A program made the position numbers and the translations under genes. 64,000 nucleotides of DNA from Actinostola sp. cb2023 (taxonomy: Eukaryota > Cnidaria > Anthozoa > Actiniaria > Actinostolidae). Shown here in pieces: positions 1-28,188 of the stretch. The notes below the pieces were generated by a model. That model saw only the letters and a program-made list of their open reading frames with translations, had not been told where the DNA came from and did no database searches. Every line of letters starts with the position of its first letter. Position 1 is the stretch's first letter. The DNA is taken from assembly GCA_033675265.1 (NCBI GenBank), contig JAUJYZ010000694.1, positions 268,843 through 332,842 of the forward strand, in the 5' to 3' direction.

Positions 1-68
1 ATGTCACAACTATATACAGACTGTAAATAAGTCCATACTTTGATGTAAATGTGGACATGAGGGTGTAT

Positions 69-218
69 GGAAAACAGGGACCGTGGAACACCCTTGAAAG
101 TGGGGGGAGGCATATATACTATAGACAACAACGTACTGTGACAACCTTTTTGGCTAAAAGTTGACGGTGGTGGGGCAAAGTCCCCCAGCCTCCCCCGTCT
201 CCACGGTCCCTGGAAAAA
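69..218. repeat. Foldback MITE-like inverted repeat
   Basis: Two arms carrying GGGACCGTGGA (near 79) and its complement TCCACGGTCCC (near 200) enclose G-rich and C-rich internal segments that also pair (GGGGGGAGGC with GCCTCCCCC). The layout is that of a short non-autonomous DNA element. No coding sequence was seen in 1-391, which is intron of the gene whose first visible exon starts at 392. Confidence 0.5.
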
Positions 219-391
219 TGCTAAAACATACATGGACTTTACAGACTATAGCAGAACCTTACAAGACACAGATACATGAAGCTTTTCCAATCATGTCTAA
301 TACTTCATACGTACATGTATACACATGTACATTAGTTAAAACTTAAACATTTTGAGAACTAAGTTAATGCATGTGAGATGTTTCTGTACAG

Positions 392-17847
<17,456 letters not shown>

Positions 17848-17876
17848 GACAGATATGGTGCAGTTGTCGAATCATA

Positions 17877-18515
17877 TAGTCGTTTTCGTACGGGTGGGAA
17901 ACCTACGGTACCGTGACACTCAAATGGCTTCCATTCTGGACCAATCAAAAAGCGTGCAGAGGCGTCTCGTCCAATCAAACTCTTTCAATAAGCCAGTTCA
18001 CGCTGTCGGCCGCCATTTTGAATTGGGGCAAACGCGCCAAAATTGATAGAAATCTGGATCACTTTGACTTGCCGTAACTCCGCTCGATTTCGTTGGATTT
18101 TCTAAATTTAAACTTCGATAATCAGCAGGCATGCATATGAGTTTTTGGAGTGAAAATAAGACCAATGTAGGTGTTTTAACTACCTTTTACGAGTCAATCT
18201 TCTTTTCACGAATGGATCTTAAAATGTCGAGCTAATTTGCATATTCACGTGCCGAACGTTTTATTTTGAAAACAACAATCTTTTTTTCTCGATTTGTAGC
18301 CTTCCAATACCCATCATATTATATAGGACATCAATAACAAAGAACATATCTTTTCTAATATGGTACGTTTTTAAAAATCCAACGAAATCGAGCGGAGTTA
18401 CGGCAAGTCAAAGTGATCCAGATTTCTATCAATTTTGCCGAGTTTGCCCCAATTCAAAATGGCGGCCGACAGCGTGAACTGGCTTATTTCCTACTCATAC
18501 GTAAACTCCTCTAAT
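17877..18515. mobile_element. MITE family A, long copy 3 with nested palindrome
   Basis: Its termini ATAGTCGTTTTCGTACGGGT and a diverged complement near 18,486-18,512 relate it to the copies in the AFG2A introns. Inside, arms of about 110 bp pair (AAGCCAGTTCACGCTGTCGG / GATCACTTTGACTTGCCGTA with their complements at about 18,365-18,484). It starts 30 bp after the AFG2A stop codon, so the 3' UTR would be transposon-derived. Confidence 0.8.
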
Positions 18516-18695
18516 ACACTATACAGTAACCACACAACTAGATGCCCGGTATAACCAGCCGGAGTGAATGGCATGCAATTTGGTGAAGAATAAAATGGAC
18601 GGTAGATAGACTACAGTGTATGATGAATATGTCGAAACGCCGTACTATTTTATCAGTGATTTTTGTTGTACAAGGTTTTCCGCAACCTTTTTTTT

Positions 18696-18768
18696 GTTTG
18701 TTTTGTTTTGTTTTGTTTTGTTTTGTTTTGTTTTGTTTTGTTTTGTTTTGTTTTGTTTTTGTTTTTGC
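18696..18768. repeat. (TTTTG)n microsatellite
   Basis: Fifteen or so TTTTG pentamers. The flanking 18,516-19,028 holds no recognised gene. Confidence 0.95.
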
Positions 18769-19028
18769 TTATAACATACTGAGTAGTAGTAATAAAGGAC
18801 TGACTTGCTAGTTGGAGCCCTGTAAGCCGTTATAGACAATTTCTCCCATTCAGTTGGTGCATCACGGCTAATTTTAGCTTCACATTACTATACTAGGAAT
18901 GACTGAGCCAGCAGTTTTACGACACCTCTTTAACCGGAGCTGTTGTTCCGGCCTGCCGGAGTTCGTCATCCAAACAGGTGACGTCATCCCGGTTGCTCTC
19001 GTATCGGTTCGTTTGACAGTTGTCTGTT

Positions 19029-19238
19029 AAGGGCCGTTTATACGGGCGATTTTATCGGCGATTTTGTCGACGATAAAATTTCGAGCATGTTCGAAATTGC
19101 AGCGATTTGGCTGCAATTCTTTATCGCAAGAACAAATCGCCCGTGTAGTTTACACGGGCGATTTGTGGTTGCAATAAAATCGCCGATACTGAATCGCCGA
19201 CAAAATCGCCGATAAAATCGCCCGTGTAAACGGCCCTT
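19029..19238. mobile_element. Palindromic MITE (AAGGGCCGTTTAYACGGGCG ends)
   Basis: Highly symmetrical 210-bp element. The ends AAGGGCCGTTTATACGGGCG and the complement ...GTAAACGGCCCTT pair, and GATTTTATCGGCGATTTTGT blocks pair further inside. It resembles hAT-type MITEs with (A)GGGCCGT termini; no clear 8-bp duplication was seen. Confidence 0.85.
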
Positions 19239-19529
19239 TAGTGTCCGTTGACACCACAGTTTACACACAGTCATTATTTTGTCAATGCTACATTGGTTGA
19301 TTACATTTTAGGACATGCTGTATCGACAAACAAAACAACACATTTTTATTACTACAAAGCCATTTTTACAGCACAAATTGAATGAAATCATTTTCATTTC
19401 AATGTATGACGAGTTTTCGATGGAGATACGGGAAAGAATTTGATTCTCAAGCCAAAAACTGCATCACTTCAGACAACTAAAAGTGCGATAGTACCATGCA
19501 ACAACAAATACACAACACAATTTATGACT

Positions 19530-19833
19530 TTACTGCGGTTCTCAGTAAGTTTTATGCGAACTCAGACATTCAAACAGTCGGCTGGAACTTGGTTTTCGCT
19601 GCCGTCAATCAAATTCAAAACTCAAACAAATTCAAAACTAAATACATTCTTGGACCAAATGATCCATAATTTAGCTCAAAATCATATTTGGTTTCCATTT
19701 GGTGTTTCTTCTGGCTTTTATTTTTAAGTTTACTGATATTTTTATGTTGATTGACAGAGGCGAAAAACCAAGTTCCAGCCGACTGCTTGAATGTCTGAGT
19801 TCGCATAATACTGAGAATCGCAGTAAAGAAGTT
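19530..19833. mobile_element. Palindromic MITE family B, copy 1
   Basis: Arms run from ACTGCGGTTCTCAGTAAGTT through CAGACATTCAAACAGTCGGC to the complement ending CTGAGAATCGCAGT. A second copy (about 20,931-21,137) lies inside the element at 20,096-21,751. It is non-coding. Confidence 0.8.
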
Positions 19834-20243
19834 GAATTTGCAGTCAGGTTTCACATGCATGTTTAAATTGAAAATACGCCTTTGAAACGTCTGAATGAAA
19901 AACAATTTATCTTTACAAACGATCCCCACAATTTCTTTCCTGAATTTAAAACAATAATAGTATTACCAAACTAAGTACAAAGATAGCTAAATATTATTTG
20001 CAAAATTGGAATATTCACTTCAACGAAATAGCGTTCTTTCGTGTATGGCAAATAATCGTTCCAAACATAATCAATCTATATATATCAGTATACAGCAGGA
20101 GCCCATAAGTAGGAGCGTCCATACGGTATTGGGTAGTGTCACAGCGTTTTCACAAGTGTGGTTATTTTTAGAACAGTTTTCCCGCGAATTTTGACCAATC
20201 AGAGAACGTTTCAGGTATGACGTTTTTTATGAATTTTGATGAG

Positions 20244-20396
20244 ATGGCAGGTAAAATAAAGATGGCATCCGATAGCGACAAAGAGTATTCTTCAAGTGAA
20301 CTAAACTACGAATCGTCTAGTGATAGTGAGAGCAGTATTGAGTCATTCGGTACATCAGAATCAATTGAAAGTGATAGTGGTGACGATTCTGCTTAG
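20244..20396 (+). pseudogene. Truncated acidic, Ser-rich transposase N-terminus
   Basis: A 50-codon frame starts MAGKIKMASDSDKEYSSSE and stays rich in Ser, Asp and Glu to its TAG. Such acidic Ser-rich N-termini are common in cut-and-paste transposases (piggyBac- and Harbinger-type proteins, for example). It lies just inside the left arm of the element at 20,096-21,751. The sequence after the stop is Arg-rich in another frame (VRRTRTRSDRLRS), suggesting frame decay. No catalytic domain is seen. Identity is uncertain. Confidence 0.4.
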
Positions 20397-20927
20397 GCAT
20401 CCAAAGCAAGCTAGTGGTTCGAAGAACTCGAACACGAAGTGACCGACTGAGAAGCTGTTGTACAAAGTTGTCAGCGTATGGATGCAAATTAAGCCGAAGA
20501 CTTTCAAAGACATATTTTCGTCTAAACGGCTATTTCGTCAGAAAGTGAATTCAATTTATTCTTGGATGTGGTTTAGTGGTATCTTGTAATTATCGTTGTG
20601 GAGTTTGAAGACAAGGCTACTATTCAAAAACAAATTCGCTGAAACTGCATGATGAGCGACAGGACGAGTCACGAGTGAATCAACTAGATTACAAATAAGA
20701 TCGATTGGTGAAAGTAAGCGTGTTTGTTGTGTCTTTTCTGTGACCTAAAATGACTTAAAAATGGATTGTGAATATTTTTTGTGAGTCTGATTTGAAATAT
20801 ATATACTTAATAAAAACACGCATCATTCAATTTTTGATGTTTAATTTACACACGCTTCACTGTCAATATAGTAAAAGTTGAGCAAAAATGACTCAAAATT
20901 ACTTTGTTTTTAAACATTCAGTGACCT

Positions 20928-21140
20928 TCTTACTGCGGTACTCAGTATTATGCGAACTCAGACATTCAAACAGTCGGCTGGACTTGTCAATTACTCTAGT
21001 AATCAAATTCAAAACTCAAACGAATTCAAAACTAAACTACATATTCTTCGACCAAATGATCCATAATTTAGCTCAAAATCATATTTGGTTTCCATTTGGT
21101 CAGTGGGTCTTCTGACTTTTATTGAGAATCGCAGTAAGAG
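20928..21140. mobile_element. MITE family B, copy 2 (truncated)
   Basis: It begins TACTGCGGTACTCAGTATTA and continues through CATTCAAACAGTCGGCTGG and CAAATGATCCATAATTTAGC as in copy 1, then has only a short right end (TTGAGAATCGCAGTAAG). It is nested inside the 1.66-kb transposon. Confidence 0.75.
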
Positions 21141-21755
21141 GTTTTTGACTGGTTGAAGTAAGCCGTGCTTTGAACCATCGGCATCAACATGACCATGTGC
21201 TCGCGAAGAACTATCGCTTTCAATGCACCTTACTTGACTTTAACTTTGATTTTCTAACGTTTCAGAGACACAACGCTCCATAATACGTTTGTATTTCTCC
21301 GTGAAGTTAACATGAACTGATATTTCTGATCAGAAAACACGCGTTCACATTATCTATCCACGAAACTCTGCCACGAAACCGCCTCAGTGGCCATCACTTC
21401 AATTCAAATCCTGTAAGTTCACTTCGTTCGGGAAACGCAGTCTAGAATTTTAGGTCAAGGTTCAACGGTAGCGGCCTATGGAATCCCGGGAAGTTGTTGG
21501 TATGATAAAATTAGGAATCAGACACAAGCAAAACTGGATAATTCTGACCGTATTTGTACATTTATTCGGGTCTGTCCGCCATTTTATTTTTGTAGTGAAA
21601 CCGGAAATGAAACCGTTATACCAGAAACGTTCTCTGATTGGTCAAATGACCTTTTTTCGCGGAAAAACTGTTCTAAAAATAACCACACTTGTGAAAACGC
21701 TGTGACATAGACCCAATATGGAGCATGGACGCTCCTACTTATGGGCTCCTGTATA

Positions 21756-22044
21756 CAGTCATTTGCAAAAATTCTGGCCGCCACGAAATATCAATATATC
21801 AATATATCGGGTGCATTATGGGTAATAAAATAATACTATTTTGAGTTTCCTAACTTATTAAATGAAGCAAAATTTACAAACAACAAACGTAGGACTAAAA
21901 TAAACATTATACTTAATATCTCTACCAACTTTGCTGGCGTTAACCCGCTTTAAGGGGAATTTTCGATTATTTAATTACCCATAATGCACCCGATATATTG
22001 ACATATTGATATTCCGTGGCGGCCAGAATTTTTGCAAATGACTG
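21756..22044. mobile_element. Tc1/mariner-like palindromic MITE (CAGTCATTTGCAAAAATT ends)
   Basis: Terminal repeats CAGTCATTTGCAAAAATTCT through GGCCGCCACG, plus an inner GGGTGCATTATGGGTAAT pair. It is flanked by TATA on both sides, consistent with TA duplication. It abuts the right end of the 20,096-21,751 transposon. Confidence 0.85.
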
Positions 22045-22141
22045 TATAATCAGCACAAGAGGTATATGTTCTTTTATTTATACATACGTTTATAAAGTGG
22101 AGATATGATCTAAATTTAGAGATAATCTACTGACAAATAAC

Positions 22142-22294
22142 CGTAATTGCTGGTTTTCACGTGACGTCATGGCGGCCATGTTGGTTCCTGATAACAAAGC
22201 ATTCCTCATTAGCTTCTCTTGTTTGTACCACCAACATGGCCGCTGCGTCTTTGTACTTTAAATCTCAAGGGATTGATTGTAAACCAGCAATTGT
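22142..22294. mobile_element. MITE with GGCGGCCATGTTGG hairpin
   Basis: GTAATTGCTGGTTTTCACG and GGCGGCCATGTTGGT pair with ACCAACATGGCCGC and AAACCAGCAATTGTAC. The 13,662 hairpin looks like a fragment of the same family. Confidence 0.65.
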
Positions 22295-22555
22295 ACCTAG
22301 CTCTTTTCTTTATCTAGATTTGTTTAAACATTGCAAGGTTCTCTTAACTTGCAGCTGATCAAAGATAGTTAAAAATAAAAACACACAAACAGACTGCTAA
22401 TTCTCGCCAATTGGCTGAAAAGCAGAGTTATCTCATTAAATCAGTTCAACTGTTTCTCTGGCAACAACTCGAGAGTTCACTGAAGGAAAAAGGGAGAAGA
22501 CACAAAAGTGCTATCAAAATTAGTACAAACCAGTCCGAATTCTGTCGAACAAACT

Positions 22556-23113
22556 TATAATTAGCGCATTTCACATTGTCTCAATGCGCTTTACAACCGA
22601 TGGAGGACTTTTTCGGGCTGCATATGAAAGGCGCCTACGGCAGCCGAGCAGCTTACAATCATGAGGAGTTAGTACGTTAGTGTGTTATGCCTCCAATTTG
22701 AAGTAGGCTGTTGAACCGGGTAACAATCCCCTACTCTTACGAAGAGTTCAACAGGTTCTTTTAATGTCCCCCATGAAACAGGTTAGATTAGGGTCGGGAG
22801 ACAGGACGTACGATTTAACGTCCTTATCCGAGAAGACGTGAAGGTCTAACCATTTGCAGATGTAATTACAAAGGCAGCACCTTCTCCTCAGTTGACAGAG
22901 AAGACGTGAAGGTTAATTTTATTTTACAAAGGCGGCACCTTCTCCTCAGTTGACAGAGAAGACGTGAAGGTCTAACCATTTGCAGATGTAATTACAAAGG
23001 CAGCACCTTCTCCTCAATTATCTTAAGACTCTGAGTAATGGTCCGGCCGGGACTTGAACCACGAACCTCCCGCACAATAGACCGGTACTCAACCAACTGA
23101 GCCAACCGGACGG
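22556..23113 (-). mobile_element. tRNA-derived SINE with internal triplication
   Basis: On the minus strand a tRNA-like head (23,111-23,041; A box TGGCTCAGTTGGTTGAGTA, B box GGTTCAAGTCC) is followed by a body holding three copies of a GAGAAGACGTGAAGG unit (22,830, 22,898 and 22,956 on the plus strand). The typical SINE tail hairpin (GTAAAGCGCATTGAGAC...GCGCTAATTATAA) comes at the end. The loop reads ATT in the anticodon position and the T-stem has mismatches, so this is a tRNA-like SINE head (perhaps Asn-type), not a tRNA gene. Confidence 0.75.
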
Positions 23114-23395
23114 CGGTACATTGGTCAATAGTCGATCACGTGACGCGATAGTGCCGGCTAAGAGAGAAAACAAAGTTTAAAACGAATTCTACACGTTTCC
23201 AGAAGTTAGTGAAAGCACAATAGAAACGATAGTTGATCAGGCAGTTCCCAAGAAAATTAAAAACGTGAATAAAATTGACGGCTTTTTGCATAGAAATGGT
23301 TTTCTAGTGCGTTGTTTCCCCCGCTATGGAACATTTTATTGTTGAAAAATAAAGACAATAGAGTAAAGAAGATTCTTGTAGGTTGTGTTAAGATT
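23114..23395. other. Spacer, nothing recognised
   Basis: AT-rich, no gene. ACAATAGAGTA at about 23,355 repeats the terminal motif of the element at 23,656, a possible remnant of the same family. Confidence 0.4.
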
Positions 23396-23655
23396 CATCA
23401 TTAGCTTGTGTCATCAACCTATGGTATTTTATTTGAACCGAGCTTTCGAGCAACTTGCTCATCTTCAAGGTTACAGATGTTTCAAAAGTGTAATTCCAAA
23501 AATACACGTAAGCAAATACATAGCGCGAGTAGTATGTTTACGTGTATTTTTTGAATTACACTTTTGAAACATTTGTAACCCTGAAGATGAGCAAGTTGCT
23601 CGAAAACACGGTTCAAATAAAATACCATAGGTTGATGACACAAGCTAATGATGGA
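23396..23655. mobile_element. Foldback element with inverted ATGAGCAAGTTGCTCGAAA motif
   Basis: The arms (CATCATTAGCTTGTGTCATC, CAACCTATGGTATTTTATTT, AAGTGTAATTC-like) pair across a short AT centre. The motif CCTGAAGATGAGCAAGTTGC followed by TCGAAA is reminiscent of sequences in Penelope-like retroelement repeats; that link is a guess. Confidence 0.75.
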
Positions 23656-23848
23656 CAATAGAGTAGTTCATATCTCGGGAATTACGCTGTGACAGTTGCC
23701 CTTGGAAACTGAATGTTCCTCAAAACTTCATATTCGCCCTCGAACTCCTCGAACTGCGTTCTCGGGCGACTATTTGTTTTTCTGAACATCCAGTTTCCAC
23801 CGGCAACTATCACACGGCATAATTCCCTCGATGGAACTACTCTATTGT
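23656..23848. mobile_element. Palindromic MITE (ACAATAGAGTAGTTC ends)
   Basis: The ends ACAATAGAGTAGTTCATATC and the complement ...GGAACTACTCTATTGT pair for about 60 bp, including GGAAACTGAATGTTC with GAACATCCAGTTTCC. A poly-C run follows at 23,878-23,899. Confidence 0.8.
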
Positions 23849-24123
23849 TATGCATCAATCAATGCCAGCTGTTACCACCCCCCCCCCCCCCCCCCCCCCA
23901 AATCGGGCATACCCCAGGGATGTGTAAGGACCTGTGTCCATGCAGGGGCGGGGATTTTGTACAACAACGTGTTGGCCCGGGGGAGGGGGGCGGGGATAAC
24001 TTGACCGAGCGTATAATCAATGGAGGAATTCATAATAATGGAATTCGCCGGAAAAGAGACTTTTGTCGTCGATTGGCTTGAAAAACAAGGTCTTGCAAAG
24101 TTAAAGGCTTTCTTAAAAAAACA

Positions 24124-24900
24124 AGACGCTCAATGAGCGTCCACTCTGGCATTATGACAATGACATTTGCGTGACAAAGTAGATTGGAACGATATGAGTT
24201 AGCACAACGATGACCCATCACTTCTAGTTTTCGAACCTAGAGCGAACAATAGTTTGATATACACTCGGAAACTATTTGACCCGTTTGAGCGAATCATACT
24301 TTCGGAATTACTTCATTAGGCGTTCGAATATCATCGCCCCCGTCTTCAGCCAACCGAAACCCTTGCTTTTGATGAGTTCGTGCACCAGCCCTTTCGAAAA
24401 CGCTCAACAAATAATTTTTACCGGCCCCCCAAATTTTAAATACCCTAGTAGCATCGCCTAAATGGGTACAGCAATCAGTAATTCAGCGAATCGTCTGATC
24501 AAGAAAACATATTTAAAATACTCTTTCATAGTTACATGAGCTCTCTGCATGATCTGTTTAATATAATTAAGCTTTAGTGCGCAATTCTAAATTTAAACAA
24601 GACGCTCAATGAGCGTACACTCGGGCTTATGACAAGGACAATGTCAGTTGCGAGAGGAGAGACCTGACAATGACTGACAGTTGCGTGACGAGGGAGACTA
24701 TGTATAGCTGAGCGAACAATAACTTTTTGACACGTTTGTGGCGATATCAATATGCAACCTCAAGTGACCTCAAGTACGTTTAAATATGTAATACAGACGT
24801 ACCTACACGAATCTTTATGAGTGATCGACATAAATTGTTTCTCGTCACGCAACTCTCATTGTCATATTAAATACCCGACTATACGCTCATTGAGCGTCTT
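24124..24900. mobile_element. MITE with GACGCTCAATGAGCGT ends, plus a detached end copy
   Basis: The element at about 24,599-24,898 starts GACGCTCAATGAGCGTACAC and finishes with the complement ATACGCTCATTGAGCGTC. A further copy of the left end (ACAAGACGCTCAATGAGCGT, then ATTATGACAATGACA) lies at 24,120-24,178. 24,181-24,598 shows no gene. Confidence 0.65.
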
Positions 24901-25000
24901 CTTCTTCAACAGATCCCTAATCTCTAATGACGTTTTGATTTTGATTGTATTTTTGCCGTTCACTGACTTGTTTTCAGCGTGGATTTTAACCTGGGTTATT

Positions 25001-25272
25001 TAGAGTGATTGCAACAAACCCGTGAAATAAAAATTAGATACTGGTGTGCATGTGTAATAGTTTAATAAACACAAAAGAAAACAATGGAAATAAAGTCTAC
25101 CAGTGTCTATAGTCTACTGACTGTTTCACAGGTTTATTGCAATCACTCTACTAAAACTACACCAATACACACTATTAGACACTCACTCTTTTGTTTTCTT
25201 TTGTTTCTTTGCATCTAATAAACACTGACAACTAATAATTAGTAGTGCCCAGGTTTATTAGAATCACTCTAT
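25001..25272. repeat. Cluster of TAGAGTGATTGCAA terminal motifs
   Basis: TAGAGTGATTGCAACAAACC (25,001) pairs with GGTTTATTGCAATCACTCTA (25,131-25,150). A third copy, GGTTTATTAGAATCACTCTA, ends at about 25,272. This looks like a MITE with a duplicated right end. Confidence 0.65.
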
Positions 25273-26030
25273 TACATGTACAATGAGAATATTCATTTAA
25301 AAACAAAAGCTGAATTTATCATATTCCTTCTCTGTATACAGAAGTACTCAAGTAGATGCAGTCTCTCAGCTCTTACTTGACTGCGCTCTTGCCGAGTCTT
25401 GGCTGACTTTTCTGAACTCATACCTAGTGAGAAAAGTATATATATTTATAGTTTTAAAGTAACAAACATCCACAGGCTGATATAATGCTAGAATACTTCA
25501 AGATACGCAGTAATAAAACTATATGTTGCTATGAATAGTGACGTGTGAAGTGTCGCTTCAAATACTCAATATTCGTGAAATTCGCGAACTTCAAGGCCGA
25601 TTTTCTCCTTTAAAACGAAGAGGCCCTTTGGGGCCCCTTCACTTTTTCTTCAAGTTTATTATCTATAGAATGTATCTGTGCTAAAAAAATGAAGGATTCT
25701 TACTTTGATCGCTGTAGGATTCACTTCGTGCGTTACTACTTATATTCAATGTTTGACGAACGAAAAATGAAAAGACACAATACTAACTGGACACATTTTA
25801 GGTACTAAAATACCTTAACTGTTCTTGAGAATCCATCCAGGCGTAGTTCACATATCCACCTTCACATTGTATATAAAAGTTTTGTGTAGATATTCAAAAT
25901 AATTTTCTAATAGACGAAATAAATCACACACTTGGAAAATAAAGTTCACAAAAATCTTCAAAACACGGCTAGGCAATCGAGCGTTCTCATTGGATGTTCC
26001 GGACCACGTGGTCCGTGTCCAGCACCGCCT
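25273..26030. other. Spacer, nothing recognised
   Basis: AT-rich DNA without a supported exon, structured RNA or clear repeat. Confidence 0.4.
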
Positions 26031-26460
26031 GGACAATGACATAGTTTATTTGGTACCATAAATATATCCATACAAATACAAATAGCGTATACATAAACTA
26101 GACATCACATCAACTCACTTCGATTCGTTCTAAGTTCTGAAGATCTCTAAACCCTTTGCAGTACTAGTAATGGATTGATAAATCCATATCTCTATGAATT
26201 ATTGTGGTTATTTTGAAAACAATACGACATACCAGCTGTAACCTTCCTCCCGAACTGCTAACAAGGTTTGTGAAGAAACCATGTTGTTTACGGAGCCTTT
26301 GGGTATTATGGATGACTCGGTAGAACATGCTTTCTTTGTAAAATCGATTTCACAAATTCAGCGAATCATAGAAATGACAATGACAATAGTTTATTTGGTG
26401 CCATAAATATATCTGTACCAAATACAAATATAAGCTTAAATAAATTAGACATCGCAGCGT
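26030..26460 (-). repeat. Two copies of a retroelement-like 3' end
   Basis: GACAATGACATAGTTTATTT / TGGTACCATAAATATATCC at about 26,034-26,110 recurs at about 26,374-26,460 (ATAGTTTATTTGGTGCCATA, ending TTAGACATCGCAG). On the minus strand each ends in TTGTCATTGTC, a tail typical of LINE/SINE 3' ends. Confidence 0.5.
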
Positions 26461-27542
26461 GACTCGGCGAACAATCATGCACAATCAGGATATTTCCTGC
26501 CGATTCTGGGCATTCAAATCAGTGATTTACTTATACAATAATTTCAAAATTCAACAAAATAAAGATCTATCAGTGTTATAAGCTTACCATAACACACAAT
26601 TACAGCGGTACAAAGTATAGAAGACATTTGACTTCGTTTAGATGCGTGACGACAGTCAGGCAGCAAGCAAAGCGAGATTAGCTATCAAAACAAAATCTAC
26701 TGGAAAATCAAACCCTCGCTCTCTAGCTTCAGAGACATAATAATATAACATCCAGACGATTCAGACTATGATCTGGCGAAGACGGCTCGCATGGCAATTA
26801 AACTCGAGAAGGTCACATACTTCACATTGTGTGTACCGATATGATCAAATACTTCGCATTCCGTGGCCTAAAAAAAAAAAAAAAATAATAATAATAAAAA
26901 GAAAGCCCATTTTATAACTCGGGCTTCCTTCGGAAGGGCCAGAGTAAAAAGGCAGTGTTTAAGCACAGAAGACTTCTTATCTCTACTGTTATGGTCGATA
27001 ACTCTTTCCAAATGAGGTGTCTAGCTTTATTATTAAACATACCTTTAATATATTCAATTGTTGGTTGCTTTTCCGTTGCCCGAGGGCGGGGAATTTGTTA
27101 TTTCTGGCGGCCCAGGGGCAGGGAATTTGAAGTCCCAAGGAAGAAGAAAAAAATCCCCGGGGGTCAGCCCGGGGGGGGGGGGGGGGGGGGGGGGGGTAGA
27201 TGCTAACAACTGGAATTGATCCATGCATTTAAAACTAATTAGAAGAGAGATAGTATGCAGAATAAAACGTCGATTTGAATGAATTCTGTTGTCAAATCCA
27301 CCAAAATTACGAACGAGATTTTAGCAAATGGAAACAACATTAGCCGTTGCAGAGGAGCAGTATTATAGCATCTAACCTATATATTTTATAATGATGTTTG
27401 GAATCTTTGACCGATATATAATGGTAATTGAATTGAGTGGAGTGCAATTTGGTCTGAAATCAAACGCGCGATGACAAAATCGCACGACCGCGTAATGCAA
27501 AGTCAGTTGAACAATCTACTCACTGACACTTGACAGTCCTTC
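26461..27542. other. Spacer with homopolymer tracts
   Basis: It contains a poly-A run with AATAAT repeats at about 26,872-26,896 and a 26-bp poly-G run at 27,171-27,196. No gene was recognised. Confidence 0.5.
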
Positions 27543-27885
27543 TTTATTCTCTTTCTCGTCGTCAGAATCACAGACAAAAGCCCGACGTCGCTTTTTTACC
27601 GGTGCTGATTGTTCTTTTGAGTAGTAATTGAAAGTACAGCCGGTGTAGTTTTGGGATCACTTGCCCTGCTGTCGTATAAGGAAATGACCTTCGTATTGAG
27701 GATTTGCCGCGAGCCGTGAAATTCCCTGGATATTTACAGTAAATGCTATGCTCATAGGATAATTATTCGACTTCAAATGACGCTCAATGGCACTCTGCAT
27801 AATTCTTAGAGATTGTGGCTCATTGTCTTCACCGTCCTTGCGTTTGACTTCTGCATAAAACTGATCGAGTGAGAGTTTTGTCGAG
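27543..27885 (-). pseudogene. Decayed DUF3504/Crypton-like gene fragment
   Basis: On the minus strand an open frame (about 27,881-27,657) reads KLSLDQFYAEVKRKDGEDNE then PQSLRIMQSAIERHLKSNNY, which matches the N-terminal region of the DUF3504 / KIAA1958-like family derived from Crypton tyrosine-recombinase elements. After a TGA it resumes with YTGCTFNYYSKEQSAPVKKR and an acidic tail, resembling the C-terminal end of the same family. The middle, including the recombinase catalytic region, is missing, so this is an internally deleted remnant. Family assignment is from memory of motif patterns. Confidence 0.5.
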
Positions 27886-28188
27886 GTCTACATTTTTAAC
27901 CAGTCAGATTACAGGAAATGCTAGTGATTTCAAAATGGATATAATTAATAGGATAAGTGTTCCTGAGTGACATTTCTTTTCCAGATGAAAGGCTAGTTCG
28001 TGGCTGTATATATATAGTTATTGATATTGTTTGTGTGGATTTTTTATCCCGTTTTGCGTGTCTCTTGCTGTTGTTTGTACAGTTCTTCACTGTCTGTTGC
28101 AAATTTGCTGATTAAGATTTTTAAATCAACCAAAATAAAGTTTAACGAGAAATCAAAGTTCGTTGCTTTACAGTGTCCTCCAAGACTG

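Larger units (their letters stand above)
20096..21751. mobile_element. 1.66-kb DNA transposon with about 120-bp inverted ends
   Basis: The left end CAGGAGCCCATAAGTAGGAG and the right-end complement continue with high identity through GTCACAGCGTTTTCACAAGT and ACCAATCAGAGAACGTTTC. Both sides are flanked by TATACAG (20,089-20,095 and 21,752-21,758). This is either a 7-bp target duplication or a TA-type duplication beside CAG; the superfamily is unresolved. The interior holds a 50-codon acidic reading frame and a nested family B MITE, so the copy is non-autonomous. Confidence 0.8.

Noticed and set aside
23041..23111. Functional tRNA gene on the minus strand
   Set aside because: Good A and B boxes, but mismatches in the anticodon and T stems, and the sequence forms the head of a SINE.
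23575..23610. Hammerhead ribozyme as in Penelope-like elements
   Set aside because: CTGAAGATGAGC...GCTCGAAA is only superficially similar; the core CTGATGA is interrupted and no matching third stem was found.
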